DNA from: Agelaius tricolor | Taxonomy: Eukaryota > Chordata > Aves > Passeriformes > Icteridae | Direction of reading: 5' to 3' | Assembly: GCA_023055355.1 (NCBI GenBank) | Contig: JALJCS010000034.1 | Span: forward strand, 2,804,001-2,868,000 | Length of the DNA stretch: 64,000 nucleotides | Shown: one piece after another, positions 31,750 through 44,700 of the stretch | Layout: each line of letters begins with the position of its first letter | How positions within the stretch are numbered: the first letter of the stretch is position 1 | Made by a program: the position numbers and the translations under genes | Notes under the pieces: model-generated | Databases searched by the model: none | Seen by the model: only the letters and a program-made list of their open reading frames with translations | What the model was told of the DNA's origin: nothing

Positions 31750-34730
31750 TGGCACAGGCAGCATGGGCCGGCCGAGGTCACTGTGTCATCCCTGCCAGCC
31801 CAGGTGTCACAGCAAGGAGCAGAGAGTTCACCCTGTGCTCACCCAGCCCTGCCAAGGGACCGGCTGCCAAAACAGAGCCGTGCCATGCATGCCAGTGTCT
31901 GCATGGCAGAGAGAGGACATGAAAAGCCACTGAGGAAGCTGCCACCTCCTCCCTGAGCTCTGCCCTGCAGGCCGGGCCATGGGCAGCCACTTTGGGAAGG
32001 CTGCATTTGCTGCCCATCAGCTGCTCTGTGTCTGACAGGAATTGAAATAGCCCAGGTTTGGGTCGGTGCTGAGCAGAGGGCAGGGAGGAGAAAGGGAGAA
32101 GGCTGTGCTGCAGGCCAGGTGGCTCCAGGCAGAGCCAATTTGGGCAGTAGCCTTGTCTAACAGCATTTCATTTTCCACTTCTACTACATTACATTTCATT
32201 TTGCACTTCTGCTAGAACTGCATGTCAACAGCTTTCAAATATCCTCCTCAGTCCCAGCAGCCTGCTTGAAAGTGCTGTGTCTTTATCAGGCCACTGATGG
32301 TCCTTCTGAAATGTGAGTCTCACTGGCTGCATCCAAACCTTGTGCTTGAAGAGCATTCCTAAAAATTAAAGCAGATTGGGCCTTTGGGGATGAAGGGGCT
32401 GCAAAGCATCTCCTAAAACATTTTCTACTCCAATTTCATTGTGAGGAAACACACCTGAAGGATGATGCAGGGATTAGGATTGAGACAAAGATGAGTTTGG
32501 CAGGTCAATTTTACTTTGAGAGCTTGAGAAGCACAGGAAGCCCAAGTGATGATCCCAGAGGGTTGAACACAGAGGTTTCACCCTCCCAGATATACAAGGG
32601 CCTTACCTTAAAACCACTGCTCTCAGCACAGAGCTGTCTCAACACTGCATTCATGTTTTCTCCTCTTTGTGCATGTGTAGAATTGAAATCCCTCTTGGGG
32701 AAAAAGCTTATTCCAAGTAAATTCCTAAACAATCAGCTGAAAAAAACCCTGAAATGTTCTTTCATAGCCTTGTAGATTTTTAAAGCCTTTGACATTTGAA
32801 ACACTGTTCCCCTGCAAGGCCTTCTCCTAAATCCCAGCTTCTCAGAAGGCCCAAGGGGACAGGGTTGGCCAAGGGTGGAGCTGTTCTGGATTTGTTGGTG
32901 GTGCCTTGTAGTGAACAGTGTGTTCAGAGCTGCTCTGCTGGTTCTGCCCATCACTTTGACAGGGTAGGAGGGTGCTGGGATATGATAAATCACTAAATTG
33001 TCACTTCTAAATGCTGCTTGCAATGAAAACACTGTGCATAAACCCTCCTAAATGGTGTTAAATTTGTCTGCTATATTTCTTCCCTCCCACCCCACCACTG
33101 CTGCTCTAAGATCCCTTAGTAGCTCAGTCTTTCTTTGTGTTTTGTTTAACATTTATGCCCACTTTCCCCAAAGCTCTGGGGGTTCTTTTTAAAATATGAT
33201 ATTGATTTTTTTCTTGGTTTTAAAAAAAAAACTGAAATACACACACACACACACTAAAGAAGCAGGTCTCCATGGCTCAGCCATGAGTGGTAAAGGAAGA
33301 GCAACAGGAAGGGTGGTTTGTGGTGCTGGAGAAAGTCTCTGCCAGGCTTAAAGGAGCATCCCATTTCCACAGATGGCTTTTTTTTTTTTTTTTTAATGAG
33401 TTATGGTGCTGGCAAGATCTGGAAAGAGTGCAAGTCCCCCATTCCAGTTTGGATGTCTTAAGAAATGTGTTCTTTCAGTTCTTGAAGAGCATAGTTTTGG
33501 ATTCATCCTCACATCCTCCAGTCTTGGTGGCTCTGTTGTTTTTTTATTTCCCTTTCTCTGCCCTTTTCCCTGCCCTCACTCCCCTGATGGCTGCAGGGAT
33601 GTGATTCAGGCACTCATCACTGCTCTGTAGCTTCTTTACAGAGCTAAAACTGACTGGGTCTTTCACCCTCCTCTCATAGCAGTGGTGCAGTGAGACACGT
33701 GGCAGGGCAGGGCTTTTAGCTGTTGTTTTATCTTCTGGTTTGATGTTTAACACATGAGACAGAACCCCAAGCCCCTGCTCACCATGTCAGGCTAGGCTGC
33801 AGGGGAGCACATTGACAGCAACACAGTGGCTGCACCACAACCACCATCAATCAATCCGATACAAAAAGGGTTTAAGGCCTCTGACAGCGCCATGGTGACT
33901 GAGCTGAGCCCAACCTAGGTCTAGCTTAATCCCTGATCTGTGTAAAGCCCTCTTCTGTGCTTTCCTGAGGCTGGGACAGCTGGAGAGGTTGCTCTCCATG
34001 AGCACAGGATGGCAGCTGAGGGCTGAAACTCCCTGAGCTGCCTCCCCAGTAGGGGATGGGCTTGTGAGGGATTTAAAAGAAAAAACATTACCATGTCTTT
34101 GTCAGTCTGCCATGCTCGCTTAAGCTGGCTGTTGGTGATTTGTAGTATTTTTTAAAAGAAAAACCAAATGCTTTCCCTTTATAAGGAAATATGCTATGAA
34201 GAGGGCTTCAAAGGAAAGATGATTAGTTACTATCCAACTGTTGCTAAATTCATTGGTTGATGGTCCATATACTGCATCTTTTAATGTTACTGATACAGAT
34301 CATTCCCAAGCTGTTTGATAATTATTTATCAGCCATCTGCATCAGCATCATCTGCATGACCAGTGATGGCCAAAAAGCAGGAAGGAGAGAAAGGGCTTAA
34401 GCTGTAGGCAGGAAAGGGAAGGCAGAAACCAAGCAGCAAACAATTGGCACCTGGGCTCCATTGAAGACTAAAAGTGGGAAAAAATGGCTTAATTTGAAAA
34501 TCTGCCTATTGTGTGTGCAGTCTTCCAAGGGGAAACAAACAAACCCATTCAAAGGAAGGGAAAAAAAGGCAAAGAATTAAAAATTCCTTGTGCTGTTATG
34601 CAGAATTGGGGGGTTTAACTTTTCCCAATCTCTTCCCAGTCTCAGGCAGAAATATTTCTATAACCAAACCATCTCCCTTTTTAAAGCATTTAGCTGGATT
34701 GAGTGATTTCTTAAGTCCTCCATCATCAGG
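31750..34730. other. Non-coding stretch, no gene recognised
   Basis: Intron-like composition. It holds an (AC)n run of about nine units at 33,238-33,255 and an uninterrupted T run near 33,380, but no exon series. Confidence 0.55.
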
Positions 34731-34736
34731 ACCAGT

Positions 34737-35142
34737 TTGGGTTTGGCAGCTCAAACACCTTGGCAAGGCCAGGACAACTTCAGTGGTTCTCCCTGTCCTG
34801 AAAGAGAGGAGAAAAGGGAAGTTAAGCTCACTGCAGAATCAAAGCCTCCTGCATTTCATCTTTTGGCTTAGATTGCTCACCATGGAGTATGAGCCATAAT
34901 AAAGGGGAGGTGGCACCAAATTGAATTAAAAAGTGCCCTTTCCCAGTGCTTTTATTCCAGACATTCAAAGGAAGCTCATTTTTCTTCTAGCATTCTTTCC
35001 CTCATTTTAGCAGAACCATTCTCATCCCAGACCCCACTCAGCAGTTGTTCAATCTTTTGGCACTGGATCTGGACAAAGGAAGGGACACATCTGGGTCACA
35101 GGAAAGCACAGAGGGAAACCCTCCAAAACTGGCCAGAGAAAA
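34737..35142 (+). repeat. Inverted partner of 5,735-6,155
   Basis: See the entry at 5,735. This copy runs on the plus strand, starting near TTTGGCAGCTCAAACACC and fading after CCCTCCAAAACTGGCC. Both copies have lost similarity outside these limits. Confidence 0.75.
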
Positions 35143-35504
35143 ATGAAATGCAGGAAGACTTACCTGCAGCTGGATGCTCTTTGCACTGGGCTTCCTTTAA
35201 AGGAATGGATTTGCTGCTAAACACATCTCAGGCTCAGATGTGACCAGGGAGAAGGTGGGATGGAGATGAGGAGTCAGACAGGGAATAACCAGGGAGATGC
35301 AGGGCCCAGGAACATGAAGGATGGAGAAGAGAAGGAACAGGGATTGTTCTCCTTGTTTAGATCCATCAGTGCTGGGAGCCTGGGAAGCACATGAGGGTAC
35401 CAGAGGGATGCTGGGCAGGAGCAGGAGAACTCCAGGATAAGGGCAAGCTGCTCCCACTCCAGGGCTGGGCCAGGGAATGAGGGGAATTATTTCTCTCCCC
35501 TTTC

Positions 35505-35630
35505 CAGTGGGATGCAGGTGCCACCCCATGCAGAGGCAGGAAAACTGCCTTGCAATCAAGTACAAAACCTGCCTGGCAAGCCCAGGATGCCAGCAGCCAT
35601 TCCTCCTGGATTTCCTGCTTACAGGCATTT
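35505..35630 (+). repeat. Module duplicated at 37,039-37,145
   Basis: About 105 bp are shared, starting TCTCCCCTTTCCAG and containing ACAAAACCTGCCTGGCAAGC and GGATGCCAGCAGCCATT. On the minus strand the 37-kb copy has a GTAAGT donor that is GTACTT here. Confidence 0.85.
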
Positions 35631-36028
35631 TAAGCTTGCTTAAATTGCCAAGGGCAATTTAGGCAAAATGCCCTTTTTTGCCAAGGGCATTCCCATTTCT
35701 TTTGGATCCTGAACAGAGGTTTGGAAAGCTGACTTTGATGAGGGAACTGTTTCCTATTTTGATCTGTGTTAACTTGGAGTTTCCCTCGGCACCAAAAACA
35801 GGGGGTGAACCCAACCCTTGAAAGGCCATAAGATCCTAACTATCCAATCCCCAATCCCCTCAGCATTGGCTTGTGGAACCTTCTCAAGGTTAATTTAGCA
35901 AATTAAGGGTTTGGCAAGTTCAGGATTGAAACAACCAAAAAGATTAATGAAAAAGAAACGGAACTGAGGCTGGCTAAAAGCTGACGACTCATTACAACAA
36001 TTCAGTGAAAAGGAAGCAGGAGTGATCC

Positions 36029-36666
36029 TGTGAAAAACGCCAATCACTTCTTTCTAAAATTTTAAAAGTCTACCAGTAATTACATGCTTATAAAAACAGT
36101 AATACAATCAGAGTACTAATAATTTGGACAAATTAAATTAGGACAATATGAGACAATAGAGACAAAGAGTTACAGACAGTCCGGGTACCTTTTTCTGGGC
36201 AGCATAAGCCTGAAAAAGGACCCCCGTAAACAAAGGATTAACCCTTAAAAACAACAGCCTGTTGCATATTCATACATCTCATACATGAGGAATAAATTCC
36301 ATTCAGACACAGGATTCTGTCTGGTCATCATCAACTTCTTCCTCTGAATCCTAACGGCGCCTTCGAGGCAGGAAGAAGTTAGTTTCTTCTAATAAGAGAG
36401 CAATAAATTCTTTTTCTCTGAAAGATTTAGGTGTCCTGTAGCTGCTATCTCACTGCGAGTCCTTTCTTTAAAAAAAGTCTCCTACATAACATAGTTTCTA
36501 TTTTAACATTTTGTTATAACCTAAAACTATATTTAACACGCTATTGAAGAGAATTAAGACAGCATTACTTTCTAACACAACACATATAATATTCATTTAT
36601 ATATACACATATAATATTCATTTTAATATTTGCTAAAAGCCACTCACAAAATACGTATTTTTCACA
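36029..36666 (+). mobile_element. LTR-like element with 9-bp inverted ends
   Basis: The element starts TGTGAAAAACGCCAATCAC and ends GTATTTTTCACA, so the ends are inverted (TGTGAAAAA/TTTTTCACA). AATAAA-type signals occur near 36,280 and 36,404. The whole resembles a common passerine solo LTR as I remember it. The flanks (GATCC and TTTTC) do not match, so no target duplication survives. Confidence 0.65.
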
Positions 36667-37038
36667 TTTTCAATACTCACCAAGCCATCTGGCCAGAGTT
36701 CTGTGCCCACCGAGGACACAGCAACCAGCAGGGACCTTCCTCCCATTCTCCAGCACAGGCTTCTTCCCTCCACACGCAGGGAACTGCAGCCACTCAGGGA
36801 ACACCGACTTAGCCACAACAGCAGAGGTACAAGGATAATTTGGAACTCGTTGCGACCTCAATGCCGCCCAGACCCAGGAGAAAGCACTCGTACCATCAGC
36901 CGGAGCGGGGTATTTCCTGTACCGCCCTCTCTTCCCCCTACCCAAGGCGCATGAGCACACTGCCGCCATCATTGGAAGGGCAAGTGAGTGCCGCCCTCAG
37001 CCGCCATCTTTGGTGTGGCGTAAAAAGGACCTTTTTTT

Positions 37039-37145
37039 GTCTCCCCTTTCCAGTTTTCACCCCCTGCAGAGGCAGGAAAACTACTTACAAAACCTGCCTG
37101 GCAAGCCCAGGATGCCAGCAGCCATTTCTCCTGGATTTCCTCTCC
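37039..37145 (+). repeat. Module duplicated from or to 35,505-35,630
   Basis: Same orientation, 1.5 kb from its partner. The segment from ACAAAACCTGCC to CTGGATTTCCT is nearly identical, with one C/T change. It lies inside the CpG island. Confidence 0.85.
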
Positions 37146-37645
37146 GCAATCTTTGGTACTGGCAGAAGCCACTCCCGGCCGAGCCGCCATCTTTGTTGTG
37201 GTACCCTTAAGCATCCCCCGCTCCTCACACAGGCGTTTCTCTTGCTGGCTGCCTCAACCCGGTCCCGACGCTCTCAGCGCCATTTTCTGCTGCTTTTCCC
37301 GGCGGGAAAAAACGGTTGGCGGGGTCAGCGGCACCGGAGCCCCGCGAACCGCGGCAGGGAGCAGCGGCGACGCCTCTGCCGGAGTCGCCTCTGCCACAGT
37401 CCTGCCGCGGCCGCCATCTTGAGTGCGGCTGGAGCCCGACCCGGCTCACGCAGGATCCTGGTACGCGGGCGCTTCACCATCTTGCAACGGGAGCTCTGTC
37501 CCCTCCGCCGCCCGCCGAAACCGGCCCCGCCGCTGTCGTTCTTCCCAGCCAACGCCTCGCACGGCGGCCGCTCAAGCCCGGCCGCGCCCCTTTGCACTCC
37601 TCACTGTGCTTCACCGCTCCCCTCTGTGCACAGCACCGCTCTGTG

Positions 37646-37662
37646 CCCACAAGGTGGCAGCA
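37646..37662 (+). promoter_or_regulatory. CTCF-like site
   Basis: CCCACAAGGTGGCAGCA is close to the CTCF consensus (CCACnAGGTGGCAG) and lies at the right edge of the CpG island. Confidence 0.65.
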
Positions 37663-38019
37663 CCGCCCCCCTGCCCGGGCCGGGCCGGACGTGCCTTGGG
37701 GCAGGCAGGGAACGGAGACCGAAGCTGCCGGAGATTGATTTTGGATTGATTTCCTTCAGCCCCAGCAGCTGTTCCTACGGTTTAAGGGCACTTGATTGGT
37801 TCATTCCTAGGTAAAAACGTTATAACAGTGGTTTCAAAACGACTACGCATCTCTAGTCAGAGTTTCCTGCATTCCTGTATACAATAGAATGGATAGATTA
37901 TTTCCAAATTATTCTTTCCAAATGGTTTTAGAGATAAATTCCAATTCTTTGCCCATACCTATAAAAATGAAAAACTTGACAGGTTTTGGTGTTCTACACC
38001 CACCCCTCCGTGTGAATTT

Positions 38020-38790
38020 TCTGGCAGCTTTTGGTCCCTCTGGGGCAGGGTAACCCAGCATGACCCCCCCTCATTCCCCACTCACCTGCTCCTCCATCAG
38101 CCTGGTGTGACCGTGTTCACAGGAGTCTGAGGATGAGGGAAGAGACGAGGAGTTGACTCCATGTTTCAGAAGGCTTGATTTATTATTTTCTTATATATTT
38201 TACATTAAAACTATACTAAAAGAATAGAAGAAAGGATTTCATCAGAAGGCTGGCTAAGAATAGAATAGGAAAGAATGATAACAAAGGTTTGTGGCTCAGC
38301 TCTCTGTCCAAGCCAGCTGGATGTGATTGGCCATGAATTAGAAACAATCACATGAGACCAATCCCAGATGCACCTGTTGCAGCATTCCACAGCAGCAGAT
38401 AATCATTGTTTACATTTTGTTCCTGAGGCCTCTCAGGAGAAAAAATGCTAAGGAGAGGATTTGTCAGAAAATGTCATGGCTACAGCCTGGCTCTCCCTCC
38501 TAGGGACATTGCGGTGCCCCAGATGAAATCAGAGGCCCCAAGTCTCCAGCCCCTCTCGCTCAGCCTTACTTCCTCAGCCCCAAAGAAGGCACAGAAGGAA
38601 TCAAACTGCCCTGGACAGCAGAGTGGTGCTTTATTCAAGCCCTTTCCACGAGTACATCTCCCCCAAAAGGGACTCTGCTGCAACAAGAATGGGGGGCAGC
38701 CCCCAGAAGTTCCTCCCCAGCCCCGCAGTCACAGGAGAGAGGCAGAAAGAGGGAGGGGCAGCAGAGAGGACACAGGAAGAAAAGTAAGAA
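38020..38790 (-). mobile_element. Dispersed repeat, copy C, split by an LTR
   Basis: Left part 38,020-38,105 and right part 38,485-38,790 together match 21,262-21,640. On the minus strand GAATAAAGCACC near 38,630 gives a poly(A)-type signal. The insertion of the younger LTR shows that this copy is the older of the two elements. Confidence 0.75.
38106..38484 (-). mobile_element. Solo LTR, ERVK-like, with perfect 6-bp duplication
   Basis: The 379-bp element starts TGTGACCG and ends GGCTACA. It is flanked on both sides by GCCTGG (38,100-38,105 and 38,485-38,490). On the minus strand it has GGCCAATCAC (CCAAT), ATATATAAG (TATA) and AATAAATC in LTR order, so the LTR points to the minus strand. The 6-bp duplication fits class II (ERVK) elements. 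There is no internal retroviral sequence. Confidence 0.93.
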
Positions 38791-38794
38791 CGGG

Positions 38795-41700
38795 GTGCAG
38801 AATGAAGTTGAAAAAACAACCAAAACCAAAAACAACAACAAAACCTGGGATGGGCAGCATAACAGAGAGGGATTAAAAAAGAATGGGTTTTGGTTCCTCA
38901 ACTCTTCCTCGTCAATTTCCTTATTGGTGACATTCAGCAGTGATACCAATCAAGCACAGAAAACAAGTGCAAGAAGAAATGCAGATAGTCAGCAGCCACC
39001 ATCTATCAAAATTCATTTTAAATAGAGTTCAAAGGTCTTTAAGAGCAAGGTGAGGTGTAAATGGAGATACTCACACAGAAGTACTGCCAGCTGCTATTTT
39101 CAACATTTCCTCTGAGTTTCATCTTCATTTGTTTATCTCTCACCTAAACAAGAGAAAAAAACCGAAACAAATGTGACCTTTCAGGCAGACAAAAAATGTG
39201 GTTGGTCCTTAAGAAAGCATTTTATTCTGCCTGTATAATAACCTGTTGGGAACAGTAGGAGCTTTTAGCAAAACGTCTCTGTGCTGTTGCAGTTGTTGTG
39301 CCACTGTGAGAAATCACAGGCACGGCTGCAAGGCTCCTGCAGCTCACCCTGGTGAGGGTCAGAGACCACTTATCCCTGCAGGGATCCCTGGGAATAATGA
39401 TGGTGGGAAACGTGGAGGGAGCTGGATAAATAAATACTTGCCATTTCCTTACCAAAAAACCCCTCAAAACAAAGCTATAAAAACAGTTTGCCTCTGAATT
39501 AGGAGAATTTCAATTAACTCTTTTAGGTCTGCTTTTGGTTCAACATTCATCAATCTGAATTGGAATATGCATAGAGGAAGTAATTAAAGGTAGCTGAAAT
39601 TGAAGAATAAATGTCTATTTCCTTGTTCATAACCTACATTGAAAGACATTAAAACCCAGTGTTTTGCTTTAGAGCTGCTTGGCATTGACTTCATTCAGTC
39701 CTAGACTCATCAGGTTATAAAAAACACAGGGAAATATATTCTTTGTTTCATGAAGAATGCATTATTAATGAGAAAGGCATAGCTTTATCAGAGTCACTGC
39801 TGATACCAACATTGCTTGGCTAAGTTCAAAGTACTGACACAAGAACATCATAACAAAAGCAATGTCCAACAGAGCCTCAAACATAAAGACACAGTTCAAA
39901 GTTTTTCAGATGTCCTACAGTTGCTAAGGTATCTCCAGAAAGGTGAGCAAACTGAAAATAGCACAGGAAATTTTAAACCCATTTCTCTTTTTTTTTTTCC
40001 CTTAACTCCCTTGTGGGCAAGAGAAAACTCCTAATCCAGGGAATGAAATGTAATTTTCATACCTCAGTCATGAGTAGTCCCCTCAGTTTCAAGCAGACCC
40101 AGTGCTCAGTGAAATCTTAGAAAGGGTCAAATCATCAGTATGAAATTCCAATTCTATTTGTGAAAGTAGCCATTTTTTCTCCATTCCCCTCCCTCCCCAA
40201 CATCAAGTGGGAAAGGCTCAAATTGAAAAATAATTCTTACAAAATTATACTTTGACCTAATAAGTTTGCCACAAGTTGCACCAGAAAGGAGAGCAGAATC
40301 AGAGGTTATCAAACTCAATAGAAAATCCAGCTCATGCTATCTCCAAAAGCCTCATTTCATTTATCCAGGATTTAAAAAAAACCCCCACATAATAAAAACT
40401 TCACATATTTTGTTAAATGCTATCATTTCTATCTGAAATATTAATTATTACTCTGCTTTTCAGAAGTGAATTAGAAAGTTTTCTGCACCCACCTTCCCCA
40501 AATCTGATTCTAAGTGCTTGCCAGTTTAATCCCTTAGGAAGCAAAAGTAGCCCCATGTGTCTCAGGATCAATAGAAACTGAACAACAAAGCTTGACAAAG
40601 TCTATTAAATTGTCAATAAAGTCAATAAACATTTTCCACTGTAGAGACAGCTATCACCAGCCTGTGAATTTTGCTAGGGCAGGTTTAGTGAAGAAAAAAC
40701 GAGGTCTTCATTGCCAAATCAGTCAGGAGTTGTTCTACTCTACTGCCAGTATGAGGTGAGTGTAAACACCACATTCCTCACAGCATCACCCACAAAGAAT
40801 TGCTCTTGAAAATGAAGGCTGCTTTTGAGTTGGACCCAAGAGATGAGAACTCCCTGGTGTAGCACAGTGATGGCAGCATGGCCAGGCTCTGCACTGGAAG
40901 GCTGAGACCCAGCAGCAGATTCCTGACCAGATCTCCAAGGCTGAGTGTGCAGGGGTGCTGTGGTACCCCGGCCCCCCTGGCCGCACACTTCCAGCCACCA
41001 TCACTTCCTCTCAGAAGGACAGGAGAGAAATAAGAAAAGCAGGAACTGGAAAGCTCAGGCTCAAGTCAGGCAGGTCACTGATGAAACAGACTTAACTTTA
41101 AAAACCTTATTTATCAGCCATTAAAAAGAGTATTAATTATGTTATTACACACTATTATTAGACAGTCAGCCAGCCAGCCTGACCCCAAGCACGCTGCAGC
41201 ATCGGGGCCAGGCAGTGCCCATCTCCCAGGAGCTGATTTACCCATCCTTCTCAAGGGAATTGACCTGCACACAGTTCCACAGTGGAGCTGCCAGGCTGCC
41301 AAGAAAAATATCTCTGGCTAAGAGTCAAACCCTAATACATAAACCTATTAAATGATTAAATGATATTGTGTTACTGGCTCTTTCTTCTATTTCAAATTTT
41401 GAAAATTATTCCCAACAATTTTCAAAATATTTCAGAGGAAAAAGGTCTTTTTATGCTTAGATCTAAGGTGTGCATGATTGAATGTTTCATTCCACATCTT
41501 TACAAGCAGAGCCTTGACCAAGTTAAGAGGTGGAAGGACATGCTCACTGTAATGGAAAGATGGAAATAATGAAACTCTGAACACAAGAGAAAGGTTCACA
41601 GAAAAATTAAAATTCCTTGCTGAGCCAAGACAAAGGAGATAATTTTATCCAACAGATAGAAAAGCTCAGGTCAGAATAGTGACCATTGCTTCTCAAGAGC

Positions 41701-44700
41701 AACATCCATTGAAACACACAGTCTGCAGGTGGAATAAGGTTAAACCTTCCCAAAATGGGAAAAAACCCTTGACTCTGACCTCGATTATTTCATCATCTAC
41801 ACTTATTTGCCATTTCAAAAATAGTACTAGAGTGTTCTTGTGACTTAAAAATCTTTGAAAAATCACCACATTAGAGAAAATTTTACGTCAGGATAACCTC
41901 ATGTTGAAATTATCCAAAAGAACAGGATCAAGTGAAATGATCATGCTGCAGACATTTTTCTGATTTTTAGCAAATAGAATGCACCCGTATTGAGGGAAGT
42001 TTTGAAAAAAACCAACACATTCACATTACTGCACGGTCATGTGAAAAATATTCCTCTTCATCTTCAGTATCTCTCACAGAATTAACACCAGGATGAAGTT
42101 GCCAAAGTGAAAAACACTGTCTAAGGAGTGGCATTGCCCCACACACGGGATACCTGTGTGCGCTTCAGAGAGATTCATCCTGAGTTTGCTCCAGCCCCTG
42201 GAAACACCATAAACATGAGGCAACCATGGGACTGTTCCACAGCTTCTCTCCAAGCTTGTGACATGGGTTTATGCTCCCCATAGCTATTGCAAGGAATGGA
42301 AGTCAACAGCAAGGGGTGGCAGAATTGGACAAAAATACCAGCATTATTGGCACATGAGAAATTAAATATTGATTACCTAAAAGATTTGAACTCTGCACCT
42401 TACCTAGTACAACTTCCATACTGAAGCTTTGAAACAGACACTGGAATTTACAACTTCTAATTTTTATGTCCTGTAGATGTGAAATCCCAGCCTCCCTCTC
42501 CAGAGTAACCAACTCAGATCTCTTCACTATGAGGATTTTATACCATGGCCTTATTGTTTACCATATTTCTTTCCAGCAAACATCCCAGTTGCATGAATGC
42601 CTAAACTCAATGTATCCCCCACCATTTGCAAACTGTTACAAAGGGAAATTGGGGTTTTCTGAGCTAATTGTTGACATCATATGTTAGCAGGAGTAGAGTG
42701 AGTATGGAGTAAGATTCTAGACAGCAAAATAAAGAATGCTCCTAGACACAAAACCCTCCATCCTAGCCCTGAAATCCTATCTTTACTCATTTCTTTGGCT
42801 TTGGGAAGACATTAGGACAGCCTGCAGCTTCCCCAGAAATATAACATTGACACTGACAATCCTAGCTAAAGCAGCTGTTCTGCAGATGCAAAGGAAGATG
42901 TAGAATGTTTCCTGGACAAGCAGCCTGAAAATGACTCTCTCACAGATGAATAAGCATTAATACAAAACACACTGTTACAAACCTAGTATTTCCATATAAC
43001 AGATAATGGAAAACCATCTGTCCATTCTGGTTATTTGCCAAGCAGCCAGCCCAGCACACCATTTTACTACCTGTATCTAAGGTATCCTACTAATAAAGAA
43101 TATTTCTTAACTGTTTTCATTTTGTCTGCACATGCTGATTAATAACTTCATCATTTAACCCACCTCCTCCAAAGTCAGTCATGTACATAACAAGGAGATT
43201 AATTCCTGAAAGTATAACTGTGCTCCTCTTTTGGATTTGGAGAAAAAAAAAAAAAAGAGCTTCTTCAGTGTAATCAGTGAAAATTAGGGCCAACATCTTA
43301 TTCTGCAGGAATTTCCCCAGTTAAGCATAATATTTCTATGGCCTTCTAATGATCAATATCCTGGGCTCTCAATATCCAGTTCCAGTCTTTTAGATACCAG
43401 AAGCCAGCGGGTATTAAGAGATAAATTGTACTCAGCGCTACTTTAGTCCAACATGTAACATGAAGAGTATGTTTGCAATTAAAATTCACACAATGCAGTA
43501 TTTGAAGTGAACACATTGCACTATCAGTAGCAGCACAAAGCAGTGATGAAAAATCCCCAATTCCAGCTTCACTTCCTGTAGCTTATTTTTTCCTTGTGTT
43601 TTCTAGGAAGCTGCCTGCTTGTGGTTGTTTCTAAGGAACCTGAACAACGTGACCTTCATGTGATCCAGTGGCTTCTAAAGGTCATTCCCTGCTCCTTGCA
43701 CAGGTCAGAACAACTCTTGTGTGGTTTTTATCTCCTTTATGTGACCAACTTGCATACAGGCAAGCACCTTTCCCCATCCCTAGAGATCATCTGTCACTGT
43801 AACCTCGAGTGTTCATCACATTCCTATTAAATCCAAACCGTTTCAGTAGAACATGGTCACAGTCATTTTTCTTTTCTATCCCTTGCATCATGACTTGCCT
43901 CTTCACTTTATTATACTCAATTTTATATTTCAGATTTCAGGCTGAAGAAAAATCCCTCTCTCTGAAGAAGATTTTCCCATCAAGTGAGCCATATATATTT
44001 TTAATAGGGATATCAAACCCAGCCTGACGGAACAAACACCTTGAGACACCTTCTGGACATGAATGTCTCTTTAAAAATATTAAAGCTCTAAAGGTTGAAT
44101 TGTTTACAGGTTTATCTGAACGGAAAGAATAAGAGACGTTGCAATAGGACAAAATGATGACTCAGGTCTCTAGGACATAATCAATTTTATAGGATTTCTC
44201 CAACAGTCCTCGTCCATGAAGGTTTGTACTCCTGTTCACCCATTTAACATAGAAAATATGTACACTTAAAAAAGGGTTACCAAAATATAACACCCTTTCT
44301 TTAATCTATTAACAAAAGCTAAATGAGATACTTGGGAAAATCCTAATGCAAAGAAACATTTTGAGTGTAGCATTTTACTATTGAATAAGCCCTTATTCTC
44401 TTAGCCAGATTACTGGGGTGGAATCTGGCCTTTAGTTTACATTTTTAACACTAATATTGTGAAATGGGACGAGAGGACCTTTAGTTCCAGCTGCCTGTGC
44501 TGGTTTCTGCTGACCCTATATTGACACCAAATAAACATGGTGCTGGGGGTACATATAAATTGCTGCAGTAGAAGGAGAACTTCAGTTATTTCTTCAGAAA
44601 GAGTCCCCTACATCACCATAAAATTGCTTCCCAAGCCAAGGGAAGTTTAGCTCCCCTCTATTAATTTTACTGTGTGCATGCTAGGTGGAAATACAGAACT

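Larger units (their letters stand above)
36880..37720. promoter_or_regulatory. CpG island with five YY1-like motifs
   Basis: GCCGCCATC at 36,962, 37,000, 37,183 and 37,410, plus CACCATCTTG at 37,475, all lie in the same orientation. On the minus strand several become AAGATGG-initiated frames, including an ATG near 37,190 followed by about 34 codons up to a GTAAGT donor near 37,087. These encode nothing I recognise. A CpG promoter, perhaps transcribing on the minus strand, is likely; the gene is unknown. Confidence 0.55.

Noticed and set aside
36840..37814. Plus-strand frame of 324 codons
   Set aside because: It crosses a duplicated module and a CpG island with promoter motifs. Composition explains the openness.
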